The translations under genes were made by a program, and so were the position numbers. From positions 35,032,842-35,096,841 of the forward strand of contig JALIRH010000003.1 of the NCBI GenBank assembly GCA_023055505.1: 64,000 nucleotides of DNA. Direction: 5' to 3'. Under the pieces are notes generated by a model. It saw nothing but the letters and a program-made list of their open reading frames with translations, was not told the DNA's origin and made no database searches. Positions 43,660 through 57,081 of this stretch are shown one piece after another. Numbering within the stretch: position 1 is the stretch's first letter; every line of letters begins with the position of its first letter. The DNA is from Callipepla californica brunnescens. Lineage: Eukaryota; Chordata; Aves; Galliformes; Odontophoridae.

Positions 43660-44521
43660 GAGAGAAACCAAATTTTAAAAAGCCATATCACACATACTTG
43701 TTGGGAAGCACCTCCCCGTTACCAAGAACAGAGTTTTCCCTTTTACCTGATAAATCATAACGAAGGTGAAAGAAAAACTAAACAAACAAATAAACAAACA
43801 ACAATCAGCAACAAAGCAAAGCAATCTACCAACTCCAACACACAGTACTGAATGCCTACTTTGGAGAAAGTTAATTCAGATTGTTGTATTTTAATGAAAT
43901 GCTTTGCAAAACACAGAATCAAAAGAGTCAGACAACAGATTTAAAACCTTAATTTTCAACTGGAAGTCTTCTATGAAATTGGATTCCTGAGGTGTTTCCA
44001 GCACAATTTTTTCTAACATTAGAGGTAATACTAGTGCAAGTCAAAAGATAGTTCATCAGAGAGTTTCTATTTCATGACATTCAGGAAAGCGACAACAGTT
44101 CTACCACACAGAAACAAGCTAAGAGCAATGTTTTCAGAGAAAAGGAAATTGACAGTGCTATCATTAATGTAGGTTAGTTGGATAAAATAATTTTGAATTT
44201 TTTTCCACATAATTCAGAATGCGCTCTCTCAAATTAAACCAACCAGGAGCAAACAAACGCATAAATATTTGCTAACTTCTCTTGTCAAACCTAAAGCCAT
44301 ATACAAATTATATAATAAATGAAAATACGTAACAATTAAGTACTGTACATGATCTGTACTTTTAAATTCTGATATTCATTTATTAAGCATCCCTTTTTGT
44401 CTGCAAGCTTCACAGAAAACAACACAAAACCTTCAGCTTATGCACACTGAAAAAAAAAAAAAGCAAACTAGAAAACAAATTAAAGGTCCCCTGTCACTTT
44501 TCCTGCACCTTGTGAGGTCTC

Positions 44522-44552
44522 ACTTTTTTCTTTTTTCTTTTTTTTTTTTTTT
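44522..44552 (-). repeat. A-rich tail/tract abutting the LINE fossil
   Basis: On the minus strand the final stop codon overlaps a run of 15 A followed by repeated GAAAAAA units. The position directly after a LINE coding end suggests a poly(A)-type 3' tail, partly turned into a microsatellite. An unrelated later homopolymer expansion is possible. Confidence 0.55.
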
Positions 44553-45110
44553 AAATACCTGAAGTGTTCAATGAAGAGATTCTTTTCAGTTGGTGCTTTT
44601 TCCTTGTTCCTCCAGCTGCCCAATGGCATGCTTTCCATGACAGATGCTCTGGCTTCATTCTTAACATATGTTCCAGATGATAATTCCATCTTCTTTTCTG
44701 GATAACTTTAGAGCCAAGGGGTTTTTGAGCTGTCTAATGAATCTTGGCATCTGTTATAAATTCATTCCATTTAATACGTAGTATTTTTCTAAGGCATTTG
44801 CTTTCAAAGGCATTTAGATGTCTGTACCTTTGTTAGATTTCCAGCTTTCACATCCATATGTTGAGATGGAAAGAAATATCTGAGTTGAAGTTTCACACTC
44901 TGGTCTTTAAAGCATGGATTTTTTCATGACCGCATCCTATTTAGTTGGTAAATGAAACTGCTGCCTTGCCAATTTGTAACAGTAGTCATGTACTGGAATC
45001 CCCAGATGACAGGCACCTTATTACCAAGATAGATAAATTTACTTCCTTCTTTTATTCCTTTACTTTTCAATGTAGCATTTGAGTTACTAGAGTTTAATTA
45101 TATTTGCTTA
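44522..45110 (-). mobile_element. Fossil of a non-CR1 non-LTR retrotransposon (ORF2 C-terminus)
   Basis: Minus-strand translation gives, in the right order for the region after the RT core of many APE-type LINE proteins: KFIYLGN (45020-45040), a patch containing IGKAAVSF (around 44955-44980), STYGCESW (ending at 44841), AFESKCLRKILRIKW (44767-44811), KRRWNYHLEHMLRM (44656-44697), then a WAAGG-RKK stretch, and a stop at 44551-44553. These correspond to the familiar 'F.YLGS', 'R..KA...F', 'LLYG.E.W', 'F...CLR.IL.I.W', 'RRW..GHVLRM' and 'W...G.R.KGRPK' series. CR1 lacks this series. From 44808 to the final stop a single frame is open except for one TAG (44734-44736); one frameshift separates it from the YGCESW frame. 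The T-run at 44538-44552 is an A-run on the element's strand, immediately after the stop, and looks like its 3' tail. Clade is unresolved. The upstream RT core could not be recognised. Confidence 0.7.
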
Positions 45111-48100
45111 GATTTTTTCTTGTAATTATATAATACCATTTTATAAATAACAGTGAAGAAAAAAGAGTGCTTTTCTATTTCATTTCATCTTCCAGTCACT
45201 GAAGGATGAGTGCACACTGGTGTATCTCATGAGTTACTGCAATTACCACGCAATTTTTCTGTTATGGAAACTTCCTGTGATGTTATAGTTAATTAAAAAT
45301 TACAAATCTCTCCGATATACATATTCAATATTTTTTCAGAAACACTATGGTCACTATTTATTTATTTATTTTTTTAACATTACTGTATCTAGCAATGGTT
45401 ATTTGATTTTCATACCAAGGATACTCACATTCCCAGCCCAATCAACTCATCTTTCAAATAGGTCTCCATGCTCTATGTGCTTCCTATTTGTATCATTTGC
45501 TCTCTGTCAGGCCCACCAGCTGCTCAGAATCCTGCAAAAATAGTAACATTCACCTGCAGCTCCTTCAACCAAGTCCACACAACTGTGGCCAAGCGAAAGG
45601 CATAGCAAAACTAATGACAGACTTCTATACTGAGAATGATGAAATAGTAGTTGCAGTAGAAACCAAAAGAAAATGTAAAATATTCTTCTGCTGCTTATCA
45701 TTTCAAACCAGAAGCAGAATCTTTAACTACAGTAGAAGCTGAAATCACTACTGAATATTTCCCTTTCACAAAGGAAAACTCTGCACAACATAACATGAGC
45801 AAAAAGGCCATTTTTTTGGTGACTGTGCTCACAACAGATTTAGAAAGTTCTCCAGATCTGTTCTACTCTCACTGTCTGCTCCACAACACCTCACAGTAAT
45901 TTATGGCTGAAAAGGCACACCAACACCACTAAAACTGAGAAAGAGATCCACTTCTCATAGTGAATGAAGTCTTAAAGGACCTGCCATCTTTAGACACAGT
46001 CATATCTTTCTGATTTTAACTCCAAAAGTCTTTATGTATACTAAAAGCATTTATATTTATGGTGATGGTGCACTTTTAAATACCATTCTCTTCTTGCATG
46101 GTACATTCTAAACAGCATTTAGAAATGTGTTCTTCAAGCACTGGATTACAATGCATCATTATTTTATAGTAGACAGCAAATGTTGGTATTTATCTATTTT
46201 GAGAGAAGAATAAAATGTTAACAAGTTGATTCATTTCTTGCTTTGTATTTAAGTGTGTATATATATATATATATATATATACACACCCAAAGTCAGGAAG
46301 TATGAACAGATTTTCAAGAAACTCTAAAGAAAACAAGATACTTGGAGCATTTTTAAATATGTTGTTTGGCAAAACAAAGAGGCTGTGGTAAGCCACTCTT
46401 TTTATACACTGCGCATCTGATCACTTAAAACTTTCTTCTGTGCTACAGCTGTGAATATACTGACATCAACAATCTACCAGTCAGGGCTGGGTTTTAGGAA
46501 ACAAAGTGAACTGAAAGAAAGAAAAGGCTATTAATATGCTATACCTCCAATACAGGATCATAATTTACTACAAAAACACTTATTGTGAGGCAATTTACAA
46601 GTGACAATGTTTGTTACTGATTATAAAGACCTGTGACTTTCTCTCTGGCAAAACTCACTATATTACTAAGACATCTTCCTTTGATAAGGAAAAGTCAGAC
46701 AGATTATGGACAATCAGATAGCAGTCACGCCATCTCACAATAAAAACAACATTTATCTCCCCCTTATTCTACCCAGCTCTGGTGTTGTGACCTGATAACT
46801 CTTATGGGAAAATTCATTACCATAAGCAAACATATTAAATTCAAATCAAACCAAGAGCTATATAAGAACATAATATTACAATATGTTTGTAAAAAAAAAA
46901 AAAAAAATCCATTCAAAAAATATGCTTATGTTAAAATTTTTTATAATGCGATCTTTAAGTGGGTCAAATTTTACTACCAAAGGTAATATCATTATTTGCA
47001 TATCTACTGTAGACTATTTAAACCTTCACTATCAATATATTCGACATTATCAATACATTCTACATTTGTGGAATTCTCTGTTCATGACATTTTGGAGTCT
47101 GGCACAGGGAAAAACAGCTCACTTAGACTCACACGTAAATATGCATTACACAGCTATTACATATCACAAGCAACGCACTATGACCACAACAACAACAACA
47201 ACTCCCTGTCTCCTCTGGAGAAAGGACAGCTGGATCAAGTGTGGGAAAAGTTTGTCAGCATAAGACCCTATGTATCAACAGCAGTTCCACTTACAATCCT
47301 ATGCACGTGGTGTAAACTAAATGTGTAAAGCTTTGACTGTGATGGAAAAACATCCAAAGGGATCCTAAATACAAATGTTTACAACACAAACAGAGTATTC
47401 TTCATGCATGATGTAATCATTAAAATCTTGAACTTCCTCCAAATTTTGCAATATAACCAAACAAAACCAGAAGAAGGTTTAGGAAGAAAGAATTTCAGCC
47501 AAAATGTACTTTTACAGGAATTTTAAGAAAAGTAGCAGTTGCACTGCAGAATATTGCAAACTCTGCAAAAACTCAAGAGGCCTGAAAATTAGTATTACCT
47601 GAAGTCTCACCAATAGTCTACCAACACAGAATGCGTATTATGAAGTCAGAAAACAGAAAGCACAGTTTACAAGTCAAGTAATACCCAGAAGCCAACAAAC
47701 TGAGCGGTCTCAGAAGGGAATTCTTCTGTTGCAAGGGTGGCTTTTTAGTTAAAATATTCTTTTTTAGAAAGTTCTCAAATTCTAAATCAGAGAGGATTAC
47801 AAAGCTACTGTATCACTTAGATTAAGGCACTATTTAATTTTTCAACATTAGCTAAGTCATCACTCCATTACAAGTTACTGTTTGTTCAAAAACTTTAAAC
47901 CCATGGGAATTAACCACCTGGTAGCATTTGTTAATTAAATCAAGTTTGGGATCAGCAAAGACATTAAATCACTGGCTCTCTTCTACACATGAATTACAGA
48001 GAAAACAATCTCAAAATACAAAACAATTGTGCTGTAGCTTGGGTGTAGTCACAGCCCAATTTTTAGATACAGTTCTGTAGCCAATTTACTCTAGGGAAAG

Positions 48101-50085
48101 GTGTGGGCCATCAGTACATAGGACTTGCCCTGCCCCTCCACACGTCCAGTCCCTCATTCCCATTTGCACTAGCACTACTGTTCATGCAGCTACATGGTGA
48201 GTCAGATCAGGGAAACGATCCATCTGAAAGTTAGCTGAGAAAATAAAAATAGATTAGTTTTCAGCCAGATAAAATTTCCTGGCATGATTCACCCCATGAC
48301 CGTTATAAACGCAAGTGCCAACACAACAGTGCAAGGAGAGGACATGACACTTCCCCCATTTCAGCAACAGCTTCCACTTAATACAAGTTCCAAGTAAACA
48401 TGGAACTGCTTTATCAGGGGCAAGTTCACAGGATCCTAATTAAAATTCAGTAGTTGCTGCTGTTTCTCAAGATAAGAATAAACTTGTTCAGAAAAGTTTC
48501 TGATGAATTAGTCAGTATCCATAAGCTGGCATGGTATTGCTACAAGAGAGTAGTGTTCAAAGTAGTGAATGCTAGTTTTAAAGAAAAGCAATCTATGCTG
48601 TACAAAACCACATAGTTTTGTAACTGTTTTCATCCACATAAAAGTTAGACCATTGATACATCTGCAGTTTCATTTGGTCAGAAGAGCATAGCAGAGATGT
48701 CACCACTTTCCTATGGAATCCTCTCGTGGGGACTGCTCTCTGGGAGTTTCTTCCATCCTCTCTGGAAGATATCTGGCAGAAACACTGAACCTTAGGAACT
48801 GGTAAGGGACTACTGGCTTGTTTGGGTTTTTTTGCATCTAATTATAAACGCTACCCTTTGCACACTCCTTAGAGATTTTACTTCTTCCTCTGCAAAATGT
48901 CAGGAAAAGAAACAAAGCAAAACAATTTCATTGCTGCTGCTTCATGCTAACTTCAACTAGACTCACTCTACTTTCTATATAAGCAGGAATACAGCAATGT
49001 GAAGCACTCAAAGTTTCACGAGGACTATTAGATTCACATTCAGGAACCCCCTGAGGTGAAGTAGCAGTATTCCCATTTTACCTGAGGGAAACTGTGGCTT
49101 AGAAAAATTAAAACCTGTAACACTGAGTGGCAAATTTAAAACACCATTGGCTCAATTCTTCACATAATTTACCATCTTATGCACCTTTCTTCGTTAGATA
49201 GTTGCCCTTGAGTTTACTGCAGCCAAAAGCACAAAAGGCTTGTATAAAGTAGCTACAAGATTCCTCTCCAGATTCTTATGAGTGTGTTTCTCATTGTCTC
49301 AGGCTAGTTAGTACCTCTCTGTGAAAACTCTTCTGGTTCTGGTAACTTTCTGAGTATGACAATGTTGGTAAGAGAAAATCAGTAGGAAGTGAATAAATTT
49401 TTTACAATTCAACTGTTCAAACATAACTGAGGATTAAATAATTTGGACTTTCAACATAGAAATGTTGACAGTAAATGAAATCAGAGACTTTCTACTTTCA
49501 CAAAGTTAGTATGCTATTACATTATAATTAAATACCCTTGCAAAGACAATCGCCCACAACTTCTCAAAAGTGAACTTCAGAATCTGACTTAAAAGGGGCA
49601 AGTGTCCTCTTATCAGTGTGCTGACACTCGATACACTCATCTCCTATTTTCCTGTTAGTCTTAAGAAAGTACTCTTAGAATAAAGCGCATTAATAAATTC
49701 AGAATTTATGGTAAACTATGGACATGAGTTGCAATGATCTGATTACAAAGTACTGATTCATAAAAAGTAGGCTAACTCTGCCCTGATTTGCAAGGAGAGT
49801 AATCAACAGTGTACCTACGACACAGCTAAAGGTGGTACTGAAGAGGGCTGGAAAAATGAGAGTTAAGGTACATCTGTTTTACAGATAAGGAGTATACATC
49901 TGAAGCCAATCTCCCAATTATGAACTATTACAAGCTTCGACTTACACTGCAACAGTGCCTAATACATTCCCACTGCTACCAGGCATCCAGCCTACAGGAC
50001 ATGACAGTGAGTCCAAACCAAAGCACTGGAAACACGTCCAGCATGAACATCAAAATCTAAGGACCAGCCACTCCACTCATCACAT
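45111..50085. other. Intronic stretch; may include the decayed 5' part of the LINE fossil
   Basis: The T-over-A bias of the plus strand continues from the fossil to about 45420, suggesting the element may extend that far, but no RT core motif could be read. Beyond that lie the (AT)11 palindrome at 46253, an A17 run at 46891 and a short CAA repeat near 47192. Confidence 0.6.
46253..46286. repeat. (AT)n microsatellite within a perfect palindrome
   Basis: GTGTGT, eleven AT units, then ACACAC. The 34 bp are self-complementary end to end, so the tract can extrude a cruciform. Likely length-polymorphic. Confidence 0.95.
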
Positions 50086-50215
50086 TCACAGAACCACACA
50101 GAATCAGAGCATGACTGAGGTGCAAAGGGAGGTAGAGGTAATCTGGTCCAAGTCCCTGCTCAGTCAGGTAGCCCCTGAACACGTTCAGGCAGCTTTTGCC
50201 TATCTTTTGTTCTAC
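50086..50215 (-). mobile_element. CR1 LINE 3'-end fragment
   Basis: The plus strand shows 'cacagaatcaga', 'aatctggtccaagtccctgct' and 'gttcaggcagcttttgcc', the reverse complement of a CR1 3' end running into the 3' coding part. The element is thus on the minus strand, truncated at its 5' side near 50215. An open frame of about 90 codons that crosses it on the plus strand is an artefact of the repeat. Confidence 0.85.
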
Positions 50216-53200
50216 TGTGTTACGTGCTAATCAAGACCTACCCCAAGACCCAGGAAATCTTTCCTACACAAGTCAAGTAAGGCCAGAACAGCACTGTTTT
50301 ACCTGCCCTTTGGGAAAGACCTGTCAGCTGTCAGTATGTTTAAGCACTGCCACAAACTTCTCTCCAAATTTTCTGGGGAAGAAAACCTCTCATTTTGCCA
50401 ATAGATTGCACAGATGTTACGAAGGGTCAAGAACTCGTTTGGAAGAACAAAAAGCAATCATGACAGCCCTTGAGTTGGTTACAAAACCTTCTTCTCCTTC
50501 ATCTTTCATTCATTCTCTCAATCATCACCAGAAGCAAGCCACCAAAGAAGGTAAAATAACAGGGATTCTCTTTGGGTCTTGAGGCTCTCAACCCCTGTTC
50601 ACGTAAACAAATATCTGAAAATCAACAGCACCAAGGTCAGACATGCTGATACACCCAAGAATGTTACACGTTAATAAAATCCTATTAACACAAACACGGG
50701 AACACCCTTCTCCCTCTGAATGTATTATGGCATCTTTTACCCAACGCAGCTGTGATGGGAATGAATATATTCAATCAAAGAACATGCACAGAACACTGCT
50801 GTCTACAATACAGCTCTAGACAAATGTCACTTTTATCGATCAGAATCACAATTATACAAACAGTTAGAACAGAGAAAAGGCCATTTTAACAATATAAATT
50901 GAAACAAAAATAGATATCAATCAGGTACGTCTTACCTACACTAGCATTCAGCAAAGACAATGAACAGAAAATACTGTGACTGTTCAAAGTACTTTGCGCT
51001 TCATGACCATGTCTCAGGGTTCAGCTATTATAGCATACTGCTCTTACCTGTAGATAATAATCCAAGGTAGAGGGCTGCTAAAGCAACACTCACAAATCTA
51101 CTACCTAAACAGTACCTGGAATAAAGAGTTATTTAGTAAACTGAATAGCTCACACCCATTTTATAAACAAGAAGTTTCAGACTTTCAGGTGTTTCTGATC
51201 TTCTGTCAGGGAAAAGGGTTAGAAAGATTATGATTATTCCCAAAAAGAAGAACTTGGCACTCAAATGAAAAGTGAATGGGTCAGGAGGAAGGTATGGAAG
51301 GCCCGTTTCCTGTGCCAGTGGAGTAGATACAGAAAAACCGCCTCTGTGTACACAACTCTGTGTTCAGAGTGGATGTGGAAGCTAACTAACTAGGGCAAGC
51401 AACTTTACCGATCTATTCCTGAACTGACTGAATGATGTAAATCTCTGGAAACATATAAAACACTGTAGTTTAGTTGTATAAACATTTCTGTAACAAAGTT
51501 TTTATTGCCATTTGTTCTCTTTCTTTGGTCAGTTCCTCCAGTTTACATTCATAGACGCTAAAACTTTCAGCAGCACAGCAACTTTAATAACTTACTTAGT
51601 TTCAAGCGCTTCATCAGTGAGGACTTTACCTTAAACTACTACTTCCTAAGACAATTAGAAAATAGCTTAAACTTCTTCTGCTTTCTGCAGCAGATGTTCA
51701 AGGCAGTCTATTTAAATTTGTCTTTGTTAGAGGTGTGTTAAACTACTCAAGTAATTCAGACAATCTGCAAACAAGATTTCTGACAGGTTGTGAATTAACA
51801 GTCAATTAGTACCACAACTTCTGAGATCATTTTTTCAATCAAGGCATTCCTGCCCCCACCCAAAAAAAAAAAAAAAACATACCACAAGTGAGCATTTCCA
51901 AAATTAACATCTTTTTGGGCTTGGTTCCACTGCAAAACCCAATGTCGTTTACAACACAGATATAACAACAGAACATTCTCCACACGTTTACTTCTTGAAA
52001 TCCCATGATATCTGCATCATGTCTTGAACTACAGAAATGAGAACAAACCAGCAGTTGAATTAATCTCGTCATAAGAAAAATAAATAAATAAATAAATAAA
52101 TCACAACTCTATAAACTCAACGAGGCTAGAAATATTTATTTCTACTTCACATGAGTCTGCTCTGGATACCAAGATGATATGAGAAGCTATATATTTCCAT
52201 AAATAAAATTCTGAGTGGAAAAAAAGAAATACAGTATTTGAAATGATACACTTATTGCAGGAGTTACAGAAAAGTTTCATAACATCTGTTCTTTTTAACC
52301 TTCATCTTGTTATACCAAATGCCTTAAGTTATCACAGTAAAGTTAGAGTTGCTTTATCCTCCAGTTCCCTCTCTATAAAACTCGCAAGTATTTCTGTACT
52401 GTACAAGTGTCATGAGATAAAAAGAGGACAAGAAGTACAAAGATTAATGTTACCCCTGCACGCAAGTCAGATACATTATCTATTCCACATAATCTGCATA
52501 AAAAAATATAATAATAAGGCAAGGCAAACACATCCACAGCAAACAGCATCAGGTCATCCAATACACCAGAACACAGGTCTGCTAAGTGAAGTACAGAACA
52601 CAGACTTGAACAGACAACATCTTATTTTGTTTTTTAAATAATGATTTAGCCATTTTGTTATGTAATCCACAGTACTCTTTCAACACGCACACACTTTACC
52701 TGACATTTCAATTTAAAAGTGGGTCTTTTAAAAGTTATCATCTGTGTCAATTTTTCCACTGTCCCAAATGATCTTTTAATAACATGGTAACATAGACATT
52801 TAAAATTTTTCCTATGTTTAAACTAATTGAAATCTTGTGCACAGGTTATATATAAAATTAGGTTGCAATTAAGCATAGTTATTAACGATTGTTAAATCTA
52901 ATTGTCGTAACTATTATAGACCACAGACAAGGTCAACTCTACAACACACGAAACTAGCTTTAAAGAAAAAGAAACAAACCACCTGAATTATCTGCATAAA
53001 AACCCCTTTTATAATGATATGCTCCAATCACACTAAGCATGTTCATCCACTTGAAAAAACAGCTGTTTCCAAACTGATATATTCAGAATATGTCCCCACT
53101 CTGTAAGACATTCAATTTACATTCAGTAAAATTAAAAAGACTAAATCATACAATAATTTGAAAATACACTCTGCAAAAACGTTGTGCTTATAAGCAAATC

Positions 53201-56200
53201 CAAAATGTAGAAGTAATTCCGGCAATTACTGCAGAGTCCTTATACTAACTGCATAAATACCAAATATATATTTTAACTTCTGCAAATCAGCAGCAAGGTT
53301 TACATCAGTCTATTTCAGGTTCTCAGTCAAGATCATGTCCCTTTCACCTACATGCATCAGAAAAAGTTGGTGCCACCTGAAAAAGGACACTGACAAAAGA
53401 AGACAACTCAACCCTTTTCTGGTTACAGAAATAACTGGAAAAGAGAGGGAAGAAAACTATTATCCTTTCTGAAACAAAACATGTGAACCAGAACACTGCA
53501 AGACCAACTTTCCAGCAGCACAGGAACACAGGCCATGAGATGCTTGGTTCTAAGCACTAAATCTGAGGCAGCAAGTCACAGACAACTGTAAGACTGTATG
53601 CACAAAATGCTTTCCCACTGCTCTTTTGACTGAGTAGAGGCTACTAAGCACAACATCTAAAAACCATTCATGACATTTGGATCTTGCTCAGACAAGTTCC
53701 CAGGGTAAGTCTGCATTAGTACTTTAGTTCAGATAAGGAGAGCACTTTAGCAACAAATCTTCCTATCACTCTGGCTAATGCACTCCTTTGCTGAACAAAG
53801 CAGTCCTGGTGTACACAAATCTGGTTTCTTTCGGATGAAAGTCAACCAGGAGATATACACTGGAGCTCTACCATTGCCACAGAAGGGGCACAGAAGTAGA
53901 CAGAAACCGGACCAAAGTGCACCCGCTTCACTTGCAAATGCAGTGAGTGCAGGTAGGTACAAAGTCCTGATCACCAAGTACTTCAGTCTCTGGATCTGCT
54001 CTCACTGGACCACATCACTTGCTCAGGCAGGCCCAGCCCCTGTGCCTCAGGGCCTCCTTCCACATATTTCATTGGCCCTGACCACCAATGAAATTAAGTG
54101 AGCTTCTCAGGCTTTGCTCCTCTTGGCTACCAGATACCATCTGAAAATCTCACCCCTGCCATTGTGAGTGTTCAGGTACAACAGCTCACCTTTCCTCAGT
54201 ATCATCTATACGCTCATCGCAATGAAACACCTACTTGTAAAGACTACTCAAACCCAAGTATGATCACCTTTAATTAAGTAAGCTTAATTTTGGCATTACT
54301 TACTTTGAGTGATTTTAAAATAGGCATACTTTAATAGCTTGGTCATTTAAACATACGCAGCACAACAACAAAGTGTGAAGCCAAACACGTAGAATCACAC
54401 TGACTCTGTGCTCAAAAGCAGGTGTAAAGACTTGCAAAGGTACAACTGTCAGCCCTCTATTCTTCAAATGGATACAGTGGGAAGGATAATTAAGCAAACA
54501 TTTTCTCAGTGAATTTCACAGCCATTAAGAACTACAATATGCTGCAATAACATAACAAGCCCTCTCCCTTTCAGCATCTTTCCTTCTCAGCCTCAACACA
54601 AAGAGAGATCCCCAGCTCAACTATCAGTCCTCCCCTCTCATTCCAATAGTCAGTTCCCTTAACTCCTTTTTTTTTTTTACAGCCTGTTTCATTAGTTTGC
54701 TCCTCAGAACTCTGTTTCATCTCAGTTCTACCATCATCCTCATACTTCTTGACTGGGTTCTGAATTGCAGCAAGAGATCGCTCTGCTTTTGTTCCACATA
54801 TCACAAACTTCCCTGACTGCCAAAGACAACAATTTTTAAAAGCTCTAGGATTTATTCACATGATCAAGTAATCTGCCATAACAAAGCAGACCAGTCAACT
54901 GAAGCACTCAGTGCCCAGGCCCCTACTTTCACAGTGTATAGAGTTTATAAGTTCTATTTCAAGTTAAATTCAGTCTGGTGCCTCAGAAGGAATGTTGCAC
55001 CATCCATACAGCTCATGGCTGTACAGGGGACCAGCTGTAAGCTGTTGGATTGTACGGTTGAGCTGGAAGGCTGGAATCCACACAGTGCAAACCTGGAGAG
55101 GAGATTCCATGTCTAGTTTCCTCCAGGAGGAACATAGCACGTGCATACTGAACTGCCCTCTGAACTGAACAAGTCACTGTTAAGTGGGGACCACCAGAGA
55201 AATCTCTTTAAAAACTGTAAGTGCACTAAAGCTTGAAGAAGTGCTACTTTACCCAGTTCCATGATGCTTCTTGGTACAGAGAGAGAATTTTTAGCTGGCC
55301 AAGTATCTACTGAGCACAGCTAACTTACAGAACTTAGATAAAGTTTAGCTTAACTTTTCCTTGGCAACAATAGAAAAAAAGTGCTTGGCAACTCTGATTC
55401 CAAAGCAAATTCTGTGTAGAATCAGTAATTACATGAAACAAGCATTGAAGTACATGGTTACAAACTTTTGACACCAAAAAACCCCACTTCACTCTTCCTG
55501 TTTTCAGAAACAAAAAACTGGAATCCACCAACACTCAGAACAATTCAGACACAGAAAATTAAGGAAATACTCAAAAACAACAACTTAAACTTACAAATAC
55601 CTAGAGCAAGAAGGAAAAAACAACCATATATTTGCTGAAAGTTCATGAAAATGAGGAAAAATGAATGTCATAAAATGTTTTTAATTTGAAAACAAAATAA
55701 TAAAACTAACATCAAAATGTGAAATTCAGGAGGCTTTCCTTTAATAGACTGCAGAATGAGAAGGAGAACCTTTATTTTAAGCTTCAGATTTTCAAATGTT
55801 CACAGACTTCATAATGGGCTTTAATAAGAATGATCTATCACCCCAATCATATTCCGATATGCTTGAAATTGCATGAAATAAACAAAAAATGAAATCAGGT
55901 ATCCAAACAGAGCAGGTAAGAAGATGGGAAGGAAGAACAATTTAAAATTTTAAATAAGTCCTGCTTTTCAAAATTTAGTTTGTTATACACATACACTCCA
56001 AAACAGGAAGCATGCCTTAAGCTTCATGTCATTTAGCTAATTTTCATCTTCAATACCCGTAATGAAACGCTGCAATACAATTATGCAGGAGTAATTACAG
56101 AATAATACTTTTTTTCCACAATTCTCTTGGCTTCTTTAACATTTATGTCAATCTACAATAAGAAAGCTAATAATGATCTTTGTCTTTGCATACTGCTAAT

Positions 56201-57081
56201 GAAACAAAGCATTTCTATGTAAATTAAAGAGCAATTTTGTTCATACTATTCACATCTAAATCCTTCTGGGATGGAATCAGTATACATCCCCTTTTAATAC
56301 AGATCTCCTTCTCTCTGCAAGAGATGATCTTCTTTCGTAAATAATCATGTGCACAACCCCAAGCAAAGCAGCACAAGGCACAGAAGATTTCATGCAAAGT
56401 TCATTACATGATACGAATGCCAGCTGTTTCCAGAGGTTTCCCCGTTCAAAGCCTGACATACGGTAACCTTCCCAAAACTCCGTATCACGAAGTGACAGAT
56501 CATAAAATGACATCTCAAGAATTTACAGGAACTGAGTGTAACAGAAAGTACTGCTTTAGACTGGTTTATAATTAGGAACATACTCTTTAATCATGTGGCT
56601 TCCAGGTTTGCAGAGCAATTAAGTATACACTGAGCTTTACACAGACAATACATTGGTTTTATGGGGAGTGCTTGAGTATATAACATCAGCAGAGCCACAT
56701 TTTGGCATCCATTGAGTTTTACACAAAGTATTGCATCCACAACAGTTTCTACACAACCTCAAACTGTGCACTTCTATTCCTACTTACAGCTGCCACCACT
56801 GCATACTTAATCTGATAGAGGGGTGACAGGAGCTGCTGCAGCAAGGTTAAGTGGAAATTACCAAGACCAGCTTCCTCCTTACTGTCACAGTTACCCACGT
56901 AAACAGGGGCAATTCTGAGGGTTAAGCATTAACGAGACCCAGGTCTTAATGGCCATTAATTCCATATGGTCAGATTAGCTTGCTGCAGAGCAGAAGATAA
57001 ATCAAGAATGCTCACAGTATAACTGTACAATGCCACTGCGCACAGACTGCTACAAAGCAGAACTTTGCATTAATAGGTAGA
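50216..57081. other. Intronic stretch before the AKT3 exon
   Basis: Unique-looking DNA with an A16 run at 51862 and a TAAA microsatellite at 52081. The longest open frame (52243-52641, 132 codons) shows low-complexity ends and no known domain. No second AKT3 exon recognised. Confidence 0.7.
52081..52101. repeat. (TAAA)n microsatellite
   Basis: Five tandem TAAA/AAAT units. A similar but shorter (AAAT)4 tract lies at 26124-26140. Confidence 0.9.

Larger units (their letters stand above)
37347..44521. other. Intronic stretch with hairpin and homopolymers
   Basis: Contains the inverted repeat at 39069-39142 and A-runs at 39942 and 43639. Open frames at 38546-38812 (88 codons) and 41756-42079 (107 codons) have no recognisable motifs. 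No transposon end found. Confidence 0.7.

Noticed and set aside
44522..45110. Assigning the LINE fossil to BovB or AviRTE by name
   Set aside because: The motif series fits several APE-type LINE clades. Without a search the clade cannot be decided, and the CLRKIL..W segment looks less like BovB than like Jockey/LOA-type proteins.
46883..47263. 126-codon open frame
   Set aside because: Begins in an A17 run (poly-lysine) and ends in a CAA repeat (poly-threonine). No homology.
50196..50582. 128-codon open frame
   Set aside because: Starts inside a CR1 3' end and shows no domain.
52243..52641. 132-codon open frame on the plus strand, the longest in the window
   Set aside because: No recognisable domain, antisense to AKT3, intron-like composition and low-complexity ends. 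One frame of this length is expected by chance in 64 kb read in six frames.
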